DNA of 64,000 bases from positions 2,308,981 to 2,372,980 of the forward strand of contig ML133478.1 in assembly GCA_003864495.1 (NCBI GenBank), written 5' to 3'. Source of the DNA: Nemopilema nomurai. Lineage: Eukaryota; Cnidaria; Scyphozoa; Rhizostomeae; Rhizostomatidae. The translations under genes and the position numbers were made by a program. The notes beneath the pieces are model-generated. The model searched no databases and was not told the DNA's origin. It was given only the letters and a program-made list of their open reading frames with translations. Below, piece by piece: positions 1-11,790 of the stretch (positions are counted from its first letter, which is position 1; each line of letters starts with the position of its first letter).

Positions 1-60
1 CAGTTGAAAGGTGTTAGGTAGGTGACGATGGTATGCGAAAAAGTTGGTCAAAGGGTTTAA

Positions 61-436
61 AATATAATATAATATAATATAATATAATATAATATAATAT
101 AATATAATATAATATAATATAATATAATATAATATAATATAATATAATATAATATAGTATAATTAATATAATATAATATAATATAATGTAATACAATATA
201 ATAAAATGTAATATAATATAATATAATGTTATATTATACAATATAGTTTAATATAATATAGTATAATATAATATAATATAGTTAGATAAAATGTAATAAA
301 ATTTAATATGATATGATATAAAATAATACAATGTAATATGTTAAAGTATAATATACTTCCAAATAATATAATATAATTTGATATAGTATGGTATAATGTA
401 ATATAATATAATATAATATAATTTAATATAACGGCA
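61..436. repeat. (AATAT)n microsatellite
   Basis: Nearly pure five-base repeat (AATAT) from about 61 to 155, then an increasingly degenerate continuation to about 436. It lies upstream of the first visible SLC37 exon and so is probably intronic. The short hydrophobic ORF read across it on the minus strand is only a translation of the repeat. Confidence 0.95.
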
Positions 437-922
437 AAATAATACCATTCTGTGTGACTATTTCAAGTTCTATTCCTATTAGAACGAAATTTGACGTCTT
501 ATGCGGCTAATCTATGTCCTTCTATGTACTTCTATGGACATGAACTTTGCCCCGTCAAAGTCTGAACTAAGATATTTGTGAATTATTGCTTTGACAAAAG
601 TGGAAGCAACAATCGCCTTATTTTGTATGAAATATTTATTCTGATTAATAGAAAAATCCAAAGGTCTTCTAAATTTGCAACCTTTCCTCTAATGCTGATA
701 TCATCAAGTTATTGCAATCAGCATATTATTTCTGTGAATTTAACATATGCTATTAACATGACATTTTATACTAATTCGATAAAAATATTATTGCAAGAAT
801 ATTTTTTCCTTGAGTTGCATAAACGGAATCACTGGGAAGATGAATTTCTTTATGCTGAAAATAGAGTGATTTTTTTGTGTCTCTAATATCCACTCCTATA
901 TTTATTTCCTCTTCTCCCGCAG
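437..922. other. presumed intron of the SLC37 gene, no exon recognised
   Basis: I looked here for the exon that should precede the one at 923, which in SLC37 proteins ends shortly before a G-V-[LV]-E motif, and did not find it. The stretch is AT-rich and ends in a polypyrimidine tract and AG acceptor at 921-922. The preceding exon is therefore likely outside the window. Confidence 0.5.
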
Positions 923-3900
923 GGTGTTCTAGAGTATTCCCTCTGCTTATTTTTTGCTAAGCTCGTAAGCTACACATTTCTGTACTGGTTGCCGTTCTAC
1001 ACGAAAAGTACAGGTAAGCAAATCTTTTTAAATTAATTTAATTTAGGACTTCTAACTGAAGTTAATCTTCTCAAATTGTCGTCTCAAATTAATCTTTTAA
1101 TTTCGGGATGAAATATTTTTTGTTCAACTATGCTTATCAGCCCTGACTATTAATGGACGTTGATATTGATATTAATATCATCTATTAATACTAATGATGC
1201 ATACACTCCCTGATACGTTTTGACCTACACCTTTGCCAAGTTTCACAAAAATGCATCTTTGGTTTCAAAGTTACAATTTTTCTCTTTGTTGTTTTCTTTA
1301 AGTTCTTTTTGCGCACCTTATAATGCCTGTTAGTTTGTTAATCAATCAGTTCCTTCTTTCAGTAATTGGAGGGCGCCGATTCAACTCCCAAGAAGCCGCT
1401 GATTTAGCAATATATTTCGATGTCGGGGGAATCATTGGTGAGTTCCCTTCTTTGTTTTCCTTCATTCATTCATCCTTCATTTTGTTTTATTACGCAATGA
1501 ACGCTGAAGGGCATGAAAAACAGGCGACACAACAAAAAGGTAAGGATAAGGTTATACCGATTTTAAAAGCAAGAGGGGGTAAGCTATGCAACTATTGAAA
1601 AGCAACGGGCTTTTGTTTCAACCCCCTGGTACTGATGTTTCTGACTTAACCTGAATACCTCATGTTGATGCTGGTTGATTATAGCATGACGTACACTAGG
1701 GTGTCTCAAAAAATTGGAGTACACTAGAAATTCCAGGCATTAGAAAAGGGGGCAGCTGGCTCCACCACCCCTCCCCCTGACTGACAGCTTTGCCCTGCCT
1801 TATTGGATGTTATCTTGCTTTAGGTTCTTGTATTAAAATTAATGTTCTGGAAAAGGAAATTGGTTAGGGGTCATTGATCCCGAGTTTTATCGATGCGCCA
1901 ATGCCTTTTAGTGTACACTCTTAGACAGCATATAGGAGTTTCGTAAAATCTGGTCCAACTTTTGACACCACAGCTGCAGAGTAGGGAAAAACAAAAGGGA
2001 CACTGGGCTCTATTGTCGTAGTTGGAAACTCTAAGAAAAGGTTTCCACGCATGCATAGTTTCGTAGAGCTTAAAGGTGGAGCTAACCAGGCTTGTTTCCC
2101 GCGCAGTGTAATATTACTCTTACCTAGTCAGGTTGTATACACCAAGATGCCGACACGCGAGTGCCATCTGCCTTTTCCCTTTTCTGTGTCCCAGCTGTCC
2201 CTGAAGCATTTAGTTCACTTTTGTCGTATTTTCTGCAGGTGGAATCATGGCGGGCTATATTTCCGACAAGTCAAAGTGCAGTGGCATCACCTGCTGGGTT
2301 ATGCTTGTCCTAGCAGCACCATCGGTAAGGCCTACTGTAGTAGGACTGTATGTTGTAGCCTCCCTTTCACCTCCATTAAAAACCTCCTTTTCATTTGCGT
2401 AATTAGTCAGTGAATAGCCTCAACACGTGTCGCTCGCATTCTGTGTTCACTCTAATGACAACTTGATAAATACTTGAAATTACAGAGGGATTCCGAGGAA
2501 ACATAGTCCCTGTCACACTATGTAACATGGCTGTTCTTACGTCATGTCTGATCAAACTCTAGAGGAACTTCAATCCGCCATGAATCAACTGGATTTGTAA
2601 AAGCAGAGCCTTGGAAGAGAGCGACGCGCTTTCTTTTAGTAAAGAGGGCTTGAAAACAGAGTTGATTGAACTTCTTTAGTATTTGTTTCAATTTTTTCTG
2701 GTGATCAAACATCAAGACTCTTTTTGCTGTCATTGCAAATTGCTTTCACAAAGTAAGAGCATAATAGAGGGAGAGTTTCCAGACTGTCAATTTCTCCCTG
2801 AAGGAATAGGGCAGGTATACAAATGAAACAAAATGATATGCTAGATTTCATCAAATTAGAAGGAATTCTCAAATAATACAAGATGTGATAAAAGTCTAGA
2901 TTTTCTTGGAACATCAATGTGGCCACTTTTACTATAATAGTGGAAGGTCAATTTATAGTATCTCCAACTCTTTCCAAGACGGAGAATTTTTGTTTTTTGT
3001 TTTGCAGATTTAAATGGAAAAGAAGAAGCTGATACAGCCTTTCCATTTTGCCTTTTTTATATGTGAAAGCAATAAAAAATGCTGCATCGAAGCTTTTTGT
3101 AATTTTTTCGGAAAATTTTCAGTTGAATTTGTTATGCATTTTTGACCAAATTGATTTGAAAATTAATGATGGATTTTTCTTTTCCAGCTTTTCATATTCA
3201 AATTCTATGGAAATTCAAGTATTTCTGTTTATATTGGTAGGTTTTTGTTATTGTTTTTTCAAGAAATAAAAAAACAAAATTTTGCATTGAAAATGTTCAT
3301 GTTTGCACAAGGTTCAAAGTCAATTTCCATTTGCAAAGACCTTGATAATAAATCAGTCATCAGTCATAAATCAGATAATAAAGTCATTGTATTTAGTCCC
3401 GATCAAAGACTTGTTTTGTTTGAGAAGAGTATTCGTGGATGTTTCATTTGTGTGCAGCAACTTTTTAATGCAATTACCAAAACATCACTGTTAAGCCAGT
3501 AGGCCCTGTCTTGCTAATGATAAAGATCTAGATATATTTTCAAAATATAACGGGATTTTAAATTGATAAATAGACAACCTAAGTTGCCCTTAATTAGCAA
3601 TTGCTGCTCTATTTAGACGCAAGGAAACCCTTTTTTCAATTGGACACTTCTAAAAATGGCGAAGAAGAAACTGTTTGTTTATTTGTGGTCTATCATGCGC
3701 TCTTCATATCACCATCTAGTGTGTTTCGATCCACAAGTAGCATATTATTTCGTCATCCTTTTATCATTTTCCGACGTTTGCGTAATTTGGGGATGCTTAA
3801 ATTTTAAATCCGTTGTTGCATGCTATTTTGATGTTTTTTACGTACGAAGCATTTTTAATTATAGATATCTAGATAAATTTAGATATAGACATATCAAAAA

Positions 3901-6900
3901 CATGTCGATGCAATGGAATTCCTTCATATCAGCTTTGGTATATAAAAAGAAGCTTAATGAAGCTGTGGTAGCCATATAAATCAAGATTATACTATAGTAT
4001 GCAGTACCAGACGAACAATTGTCCGTTCGACCCATATATGTTGCAGTTGTATATGTTGGTGTATTTTGCAACATATACCTTAGTATATGTTGTAGTTGCC
4101 TTGCAAATGTACTCGCCTAGTGACTGAACCATCTTTCTTTCAGCCATCATGATTGTTGCCGGAACGTTTGTCAATGGACCGTATGCCCTCATCACAACTG
4201 CTGTCTCCGCTACTCTGGTAAGGCCTCGTTCGTACTTTGCCATGTTTGGATTGCCTCGTACTGGTCACTTTGTTCTCTTTGCAAGAAACTTCTGTAGTTG
4301 AAAACCTTGATATTTTGACGAACTTGGCTTGGACAAAATGTGATCTTGGCCGTCCATAAACCTTTGACCTTGACTGTCGTTTTTTATTAGTTCAATGTTT
4401 TTATTTTCTACAAAAACGAACAAAGGACCAATCAAAATCACGAAAAAAGAGTGCTCACAGCACTGGGGTACTCTTAGCTTCTATACCAAGTTAGATAAAT
4501 ATTTCCACATCAAAAGGGGCCTGGGTTTGTCATTCCTCGTGACGTCATAAAGTTACGCTGCGTCGGGGCCTGGGTTTGTCATTCCTCGTGACGTCATAAA
4601 GTTACGCTGCGTCGGGGCCTGGGTTTGTCATTCCTCGTGACGTCATAAAGTTACGCTGCGTCGGGGCCTGGGTTTGTCATTCCTCTTGAAGTCATAAAAT
4701 TACGCTGCGTCGTGGCCTGGGTTTGTCATTCCCCGTGACGTCATAAAGTTACGTTGCGCCATTGAATGTTTTAGGGCAGTCATCAAAGCCTCAAAGGAAG
4801 CACAAAAGCTATGGCCACTGTTACAGCGATTATTGATGGGACAGGCTCCTTCGGTAGGTTATTGCTTTAATGGAGTTGCAGTTTCTGCGTTTTCCCGCGA
4901 ACACCCGCGCTATAGCAGTGTTTATTTACACAAGTCATTGGCCCTAGTTTCCATCTTCCGTGGACTGTTCTGTGTTATGAGGTTGCTACCATTACTTTTG
5001 TTTAAACTTAACGAGAACATGGGCTTTGTCGGGAAGTTTAAGGATTTATCTTTCAATTACTGCGCTTTATTCATAATTTTACACTTGAACTGAAGTATTT
5101 GTTGATTTATATAAGGCCACTGGCACAAGCGAATTCGTTCACAAAATAAAGAAGAAGATTATTTTGAGTCCCGAAAACTTTTCTGCGACTTTTGAGTGAG
5201 GCTTAAAAAAGCTTAATAAGCCAGCCATTGAGCGAAGATACCAAATTTGTTTATAAGCTCTTGGTGTTTTCGCTAATTTTGATGCTATTGATTCTGATTT
5301 TAGATTTCCGAGTTTTTATATTTACGTGTGTGCATAGTTCCTTCTTGCAATTTTTGGAAGATCCGGAATGAGCGAGTCGTTAATAACCCGGTCTGTTTTT
5401 TGTCCTAGGTGCTGCAACCGGTCCGTTGCTTGCTGGGATTTTGCCCGTAGGTTGAATCTTCGCTGTATCTATGCTGCCTTCATCTTTGCTGCATCTTTTA
5501 ACGAGTATAATATGAAGCTTATTCATTAACATCATACGATGACCATGATTAGGGGAGTTTTCATGTTGAAGTAATTATTAAAGATCTATTCCTTAATCTT
5601 TGCTGTTGCAATATCAATAGAAGTTTGTTTATATTCCACCGAATAGAAATTAAACAGTTCATTTTTCTTGCAGGGCTGGTCGTTCGTATTTTATCTTCTC
5701 ATTGCAGCAGATATTGTTGCGGCACTTGTAAGTAAAGTTGTTTTTTGAAGCCAAAAAACACTAGATTAATAATTCGACAAAAAGAATCAAGCTATACTCA
5801 TAACTCGGGATAAAGGACCAAATTTGTTAGCACCAAGTTTGATAGCAAAGTCTAAAGTTTGCAAAGCCAAGCTTTTAGAAAATCGATTGCAACTAAACGT
5901 AGGCCTTTCATCGTATCACAAGTATCAATTATTTGTGAGTTGAAATTTAGCTCCACCCGATACCAGGTGAATTGGCCATTTCCTCTTTTGTTGGGGATTC
6001 CCGCTCGTCACATGACTTTTACCATGGAGAGGTGTTAGCAGGTAGAAGGCCGCGATCCAGTTTCAATAAAGCAGGAGTTCACTCATTAAATAAATCATTT
6101 TTTGTATGCTAATAGTTCGTATTTAAGAGCAGGTGTTAAAACTATGATCCTGCTACTGTTATATCATCAAAGTGCATCTGTTAAGGGCGATATCATTTCT
6201 AAAATTTTGATGTTTTTTGGCGTCTTTGAACTTCGATAAGCTCATTCTCTCAAATAAATTTCGTGGTGATAATCAGTAGAATCAAACCGAAAAGCCTTGT
6301 ACAACAATGATTTTTCTCGATGCGTCTGTCAGGAAACAGATGATGGTGATAAATTTAATTTGATTGCATTAAGACTTGATTCTTTCGGACTGATGCACTT
6401 TTTAATCTGGAAATTTAGACAAGCATCCTATGCAACAATGCCAATGCTTGTATTGACTATATTTAATTCAAATTTTTACACCATCCCTGAAATTAACTTT
6501 TACAGCTAATTAAAATTGATTCTCAACTTTAGTAAACAATTATTATTTATGAGTAATGGAGACGAAAGTACCCCAGGCCATAGTTGTAATCAATCAACGA
6601 TTGAATGTGAATATAGGGACATGCCAGTGTTTAAGCAAAAAGATGCACTCATTTGAGTTCATCATTAATGCTGATGATTATATTCATGTCTGTTGTATAT
6701 CCTTTAATACTTTCACTTTAACCGAATGGAGTCAATTTTTTTTGTTTTATAGTTTTTTGTATCAAATTCGAATTTCCATTGTAGCTCCTTTCTAGACAAG
6801 TCTACCACGAAATTAGGCTCTGCCATGCGATTTCACAGGGGAAAAGGTACGATTTACGTCACCGCTTTGAACGTTTTAAAAACAAACCATAGGGTGTACA

Positions 6901-7591
6901 TTGATGAAGTGGTAAAAAGAGGTTATAGCCTGATTCAATGGCTGCTACAGACGTATTTGTGAAGGGGACCTTGAGTCAAAGGTTGCTGTTTCTTACCTTG
7001 ACATGTGCTACCATTATCGCCAATCTAAGCTATATGAGCCATACCCCCCAGTCCTTTTGTCTGGTTTTATGGTAAAGATCTGCTTGTTGGCACAAGGACG
7101 GCGAATCTAGGGGGTGTCCGGGGGAGGGGGATAGGACCCTCACTTTTTAGAGAGCAAACTGTTTTCCAGGCCTATGTTGAAAGGCATAGAAGACAATTTA
7201 TATGTACATAGAGGTGGAAGTCAAGTATTCTGTAATTAATCTTGCTCATTGGGGCCCTCACTCTGTTTATTATAATAATATTTAGGGCTATCTTCACTAA
7301 AACCTTTCTCAATATTCGCATTTTCATAATCATCCTGAATTTGAAATACAAGTGGCCGGCCCTGTGACACAAGAAGTTGTTATAGTTGCTTTGCATCTTA
7401 ACTAGATTAAAAGTGGTTTGACATTCGAAAAATGATGCCTCTACCACTTTTGCCCTTCTGATTTGCCTACTCCTCTTCTCAGGCGCAAAGATGGCATGGG
7501 TGCGATTGAAGAAGATGGCGAGGGAGAGAAAGACCCATTGCTTTCAGATCCTGATAGTACATTAAATCGGACTAACCCCAATGAATCATAG
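923..7591 (+). CDS. SLC37: SLC37 family sugar-phosphate/phosphate antiporter, C-terminal half (10 exons)
   Basis: Major facilitator superfamily transporter of the SLC37 (glycerol-3-phosphate/glucose-6-phosphate antiporter-like) family, closest by eye to SLC37A1/A2. Exons: 923-1013, 1363-1437, 2239-2324, 3188-3236, 4144-4217, 4775-4853, 5409-5446, 5674-5727, 6785-6846, 7483-7591. All have AG acceptors and GT donors, the phases agree at every junction, and the total is 717 bases (238 residues plus TAG). Recognisable family motifs in order are LFAKLVSYTFLYWLP-like in exon 1, YFDVGGIIG then GIMAGYISD, VNGPYALITTAVSA, ATVTAIIDGTGSFG, and GPLLAGIL. These cover roughly the last six transmembrane helices. 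The cytosolic tail is acidic and contains EKDPLL, an acidic dileucine motif. The amino-terminal half, promoter and start codon are outside the window. Family members act in endoplasmic reticulum or other internal membranes; substrate and location here are inferred. Confidence 0.93.
2325..3187. other. SLC37 intron 3, no further feature seen
   Basis: Intron between the exon ending in the AAPS codons and the short 49-base exon at 3188. It begins GTAAGG and ends TTTTCCAG. I see no additional exon; the phases across it agree without one. Confidence 0.7.
3237..4143. other. SLC37 intron 4, no further feature seen
   Basis: AT-rich intron from GTAGGT at 3237 to the TTTCAG acceptor ending at 4143. It contains several unrecognised short ORFs with no family resemblance, which I regard as chance. 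Near 3,970-4,100 there are repeated ATATGTTG-like words. Confidence 0.7.
4516..4760. repeat. five 49-bp tandem repeats, each built around a CRE-like palindrome
   Basis: Units begin with GGGGCCTGGG at 4516, 4565, 4614 and 4663; a fifth (GTGGCC variant) begins at 4712. The spacing is exactly 49 bases. Units 1, 2, 3 and 5 contain the 8-base palindrome TGACGTCA, the consensus CREB/ATF site, followed by TAAAGTTACG. Unit 4 has it mutated (TGAAGTCA). The array lies in the SLC37 intron just before the exon at 4775. A regulatory role is inference; the repeat itself is plain. Confidence 0.95.
4854..5408. other. SLC37 intron 6, no further feature seen
   Basis: Intron from GTAGGT to the CCTAG acceptor before the 38-base exon at 5409. 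Nothing else recognised. Confidence 0.7.
5728..6784. other. SLC37 intron 8, no further feature seen
   Basis: AT-rich intron from GTAAGT to the TTGTAG acceptor before the exon that encodes LLSRQVYHEI, which matches the family's LLLCRLVYKEI segment after the last helix. Short ORFs inside it show no recognisable motif. Confidence 0.7.
6847..7482. other. SLC37 last intron, no further feature seen
   Basis: Phase-2 intron ending TTCTCAG at 7482. It includes a G-rich stretch (about 7,108-7,131) but no exon or known element that I can recognise. Confidence 0.7.
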
Positions 7592-7716
7592 TGTATAATC
7601 GGAACGAATTATGACGGTTTTAACACAGATTCTATTTTAATAGCTTAAAGTGGATTGCTTATGATATTGTATTGAAAATTTTGCAGTATCTGATTTTTAG
7701 CTGCATGTTGTTGAGC

Positions 7717-7722
7717 AATAAA
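7717..7722 (+). terminator. polyadenylation signal AATAAA of the SLC37 gene
   Basis: Canonical AATAAA 126 bases after the SLC37 stop codon, in an AT-rich context. It is the first such hexamer after the stop, so it is the likely 3' end signal. Confidence 0.7.
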
Positions 7723-8560
7723 AGTTGGATTTTGACATTTAGGTGAATTCAATTAAAATTCGTTGAAAACGCAAATTGCAAAGAGGATAATTTACTTTGC
7801 CAAAAACATTGCTTTGCAAGCAGCAATTTTCGGGGGCTTATATATTTTTATGGACCCCGAAAAATAGAATCTTGTTTCTGCCTCTTTAGAAGATAACCGA
7901 AAACTGTAGGGAAATTTGGTATAAGGAAACTACAGATGAATCCACGGTTTATAATGTCTTTAATGGTTTAAAATCTAAGACGCTTTATAGGACATGATCA
8001 CTGTTTTGTAATCTGTAATCAAACAATTGGTCGATATATAATTCTAAATAATCGCTTTGTATAAATAAGCCGGTGAAATTAAGTCACTAACCAAAATAGA
8101 TATACAGTTTGAAATTGCTTTTTGCCCATATTGAATATGCAGTTTGAAATTGTTTTTTGTCCAAATTAAATAAACAGTTTGAAATAAACAGTTATCTAGA
8201 TTTCCAAAATATTCCTTAACTCCAGGTGCTTTGGTAGCGATATCAAAGTTTCAATTGTTCCTAATTGTTATACAGAATTGCATATTTTTGTATAAGCATT
8301 TTCATAAGAACACCTATAATAATATATTTTAGTGAAAGCTTTATTAAGCAGTATGATTTCATGTTCGACAGCTTATCTCAACCAGTTTTATGATTACAAT
8401 TCTAAATTTGTATGTTGGCGTTTGATATCCGCGCGGATCGTGATTTTAGGATGATATTTGATAGTAAATTCTAGTTCGATGATTTATTAGTTGTTTCAGA
8501 CCTTGTAAAATAATCGTTGTTAAGATTTACAAAATTATGGATGGTTTAATAACGTGGTAT
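7723..8560. other. AT-rich spacer
   Basis: Intergenic sequence after the SLC37 gene. Loosely repeated phrases of the type CAGTTTGAAAT occur at about 8,105-8,180. No gene recognised. Confidence 0.6.
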
Positions 8561-8935
8561 TACAATGCTGAATTTTGTACTATAATGTTGTAAGACAATG
8601 TTATTTTGCAATGTCACATTACAATGTAATATTATAACATAGTATTACGATTTGTTATCAAATTGCGGTTTCGCGATGGTGTATTACGATGTGATGTTAC
8701 AACGTAATGTTTCTATACTACAATTTGTGGTATCATAATATTGCATTGTAGTGTGGTATTACAATATAGTATCATAACGTATCATTACGATATATTATTG
8801 CAATGTGATATTGCAAGAATGTATTTCTAGATGATAGTACAGTGTGAAGTTAGTGTGCTGTAATATGGCATTATAATGGTGTATTACAACATTATATTAC
8901 AGTGTGTTATCACGGTGTGATATTTTGATATGTAA
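8561..8935. repeat. degenerate tandem repeat of TATTACAATGT-like words
   Basis: About 370 bases made largely of diverged versions of a 10-13 base word (TATTACAATG, GATATTACAA, GTATTACGAT). Spacing is irregular, so this is an old, decayed simple-sequence array rather than a clean minisatellite. Confidence 0.6.
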
Positions 8936-11285
8936 GTAGTCATTGTAAACCACCACGCGAGTCTACAGTTAGCATGCTTTTTGTAAAATTCCAGTAGATA
9001 CAATCATGCTTTTAGAAGGAAAGGTCCTTGCTTTAATGATGTTTCTATAAAACAGACAGTAGCAAGCCCACGTTGCAGCCATTGAGTTTTTAACCTGTCT
9101 TCCAAACAATCACGAGAGCCTCTATATTCCTTTTGTTGCACATGTGCAGGGACAATATACACGTGATCAAGAATGTATTGCACACGTGATTACAGTACAA
9201 AGTGCACTGCTTCTACACAAGAACAGGCACTGCTTCAGATTCACATGAAGACATTGCTGTTTGCTTGGGGCGTGTGCAGAACCGGATCTACAGATGGTGG
9301 GAAAGTATCAGTGGGAAAGTAAATGGGAGTCTCCCTCATTAGCACTGGGAACTAATGCGGTAACAGCTACCCTCTGTTTCTTGATCTTTTCATTGTCTTT
9401 CGCCCCCCTTGCCCTGAAGTTGGACAGATGCCCTTGGGTAGACCCTCTTACCTCTTATTGCCAATAAGTACAATTAAATTGTTGCTGGGGTTTGGAGGTG
9501 AAAATGGGTTTCCAAAGTGGAGCGTGTTTACAAATCCAAATTCAACAATCAAGTTGGATAATGAAAACTCAACATCCCAACGTATCACAACTTTCTTTCG
9601 AGCTGCCACCTTGAAGCGGATTAACACATTTGACAGATACAAAAAGTCATTAAGAACTCGATTTGATATACATTCAGACTGAAATGTAGTGATGGGGTGA
9701 AACTTTCCCCGCTTTTTAAACAGGCCCTAAGACATCAAACCAAGGAATGCCTATTGCAAGGTAAAATCTTTCTTATGACATACCTGTGTGCCGCCATAGC
9801 ATGCTGTCTGCTACCCTGGGTACCAGACTCTCTATGTATGAAAAAATCTGAAGATTCATAGCCTGCCATTATAGGAACCCAAACAAGTCAAATTTATCTC
9901 TATTAATTTGCGATTAATGGTTTCGTTAAAAAAGGCCAATTCACTGTTGGTAAGCAAGGTAAATAGGGAATTAGTAAACACTGCATGCAATTAACTATTT
10001 CTGTTGCAAAGAGTTTACTATGCGTTCCAATGAATGGAATTTTTGTGTAGGTCATTGGAGTGGTTATGCATGGATGTTTACATCAATGGCAGCATCTGGC
10101 AAACCTTTGCTTAATGTGTGAGTTATAACTTTTAACTTTGAAGTGTGTAAAGTGTGTAGTTTGCTTCAAAAAGGTAAATTGGCTATCCATTTTAGCAGCG
10201 AAAAGACCAAATGCTTGGCATTGGGTGTGGCTTTGGGTGTGGCTCTTGCGTATACATAGCTTTTCCTGCAATCCTGCTCCAAATCAAGAGCTTTTGGGAA
10301 TTGATTGTGATTACTTGTGCTTATTGTCGGTGGTCTTATGAAGACTATCTAGGTAGGTCTTCGCTATCAAAGACAAAAGTTAGAGAAAAGATTAGGCAGA
10401 AAAAATAAAAAAAGGGCAACTTTCTAAGGTCATTGGCATGACAGGGTTTTTAACAGTTTTTAATAATGTTTTTAATTAGGGTTGTTCGTAGTTTTGTAGT
10501 TGCATTATAATTAAGTTAATTTAGTTATCTATTTTTTGATATTTATTTGTAAGTTTTGTAAATGGATGGCCCCTTGAATACTGAAGGGCTACCATTATTA
10601 AATAAGTGAAATAAAAATAATAAAAATAATATTAATTATAGTAATAATGATAATCAGTCCGAGGTCACCAAATCCGTGGGGAGATGAGACAACAATCTTG
10701 AAAGTGAGCAGTTTGTCTCTTGAGGCGCAGATTTCGTGAGGTCCATTCACAGAAACCAGCTGGAGCCCACGTGACCTTCTAATGAAAGCAAGCTCCAAGA
10801 CAATTCCGAAACGGATAAGGACTTGCTTTTGTGAAGGGTAGTCATTGGAATCTTCTTTCATTTGTGAAATACTGTGCATCAGTTGAAGTCGGAAAGACTT
10901 GGGTTATTGGCTGACCATTTGAGAGCAGATTCGGCCATGGATTCTTCGCTTCGATACGACCTAAACAGGCGTGTCACTGATTCGCTCGTTTTCAAAAGAA
11001 TATCTATGGCCATAGAGTGCAGTTATTTGGCCTAGGCAATTGAGTCTTCTTCAACGACCCTATCAAGAAAGTGCATGAATTCCCAAAATTAACCAGCCGC
11101 TCCTATTCTTTGGTAACTTGAAGCTGTTTATGATACCGATAAACCAGGTAGGACAAAATTAATTATGATTTTTTTGCAAGTAATTTTGTTGTTTTTTAAG
11201 ACAATACCATACTTTCTGGAAAATGTTGTATTGCATGTCAACACGATCAGTACGACCGTTTCAATTTCTATCCGTTTTTTTTAAA
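8936..11285. other. spacer without a recognised gene
   Basis: Several short ORFs occur here, for example at 9261-9467 and 9428-9682 on the + strand, but none has a recognisable domain, start context or splice structure. An A/T-rich ATAATAATA-type tract lies at 10,598-10,655. I call none of these a gene. Confidence 0.5.
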
Positions 11286-11790
11286 TAAAAACGCGGTCCG
11301 TCCACATTGCTCCGCTTCAAAATGAAAACGCTATGAAAACGTCAGGCGTTCTCATTGCTCTAGCAAAAGCGCAGTCATTGCCTCACTTTCAACACGAGTT
11401 CTTTTGCCACAAAACTGGCGCCAAAAACCCATACACGAAGCCACGCCATCCTCGATTTTGCATCAAGTAGGCAAGAGGAAATCTCGACGTTGTCTTCTTC
11501 CTACGTGCATTGTAACTCTGATTCAACGTTGCAATGATTGCTTTGCAACTGTGAACAGAAGCCAAAGCAAACAAAATTTGAACAACAGTCGTTATCGCTC
11601 TAGTGTCAGCCATTTTGAAATACACTGTAATGTGATTCTTGGCGCGATCAGCTTGGAATGTTGCTGCTGTTGTTAGCGTTTTCAAATTTCTCCGCTTTTT
11701 GTGTTCACATTTCAGATTAATGCATTTTCTTTATTTTTTTAAAAAAGCTCAGTTTTCACAAGTGCTCCGGAGCAATGTAAACGCAAGGCA
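11286..11790. mobile_element. possible short inverted-repeat element (MITE-like)
   Basis: ACATTGCTCCG and ATGAAAACGCT at about 11,300-11,333 recur inverted on the right side. The right copies are AGCGTTTTCA near 11,676 and the CGGAGCAATGT within AGTGCTCCGGAGCAATGTAAACG near 11,760-11,783. The right end also holds the palindrome GCTCCGGAGC. The arms are not colinear throughout and I see no clear target duplication, so this is a weak call. Confidence 0.3.

Noticed and set aside
9790..9840. Motif CTACCCTGGGTACCAGA as a possible transposon end
   Set aside because: Contains a short palindrome but no partner terminus or target duplication was found nearby.
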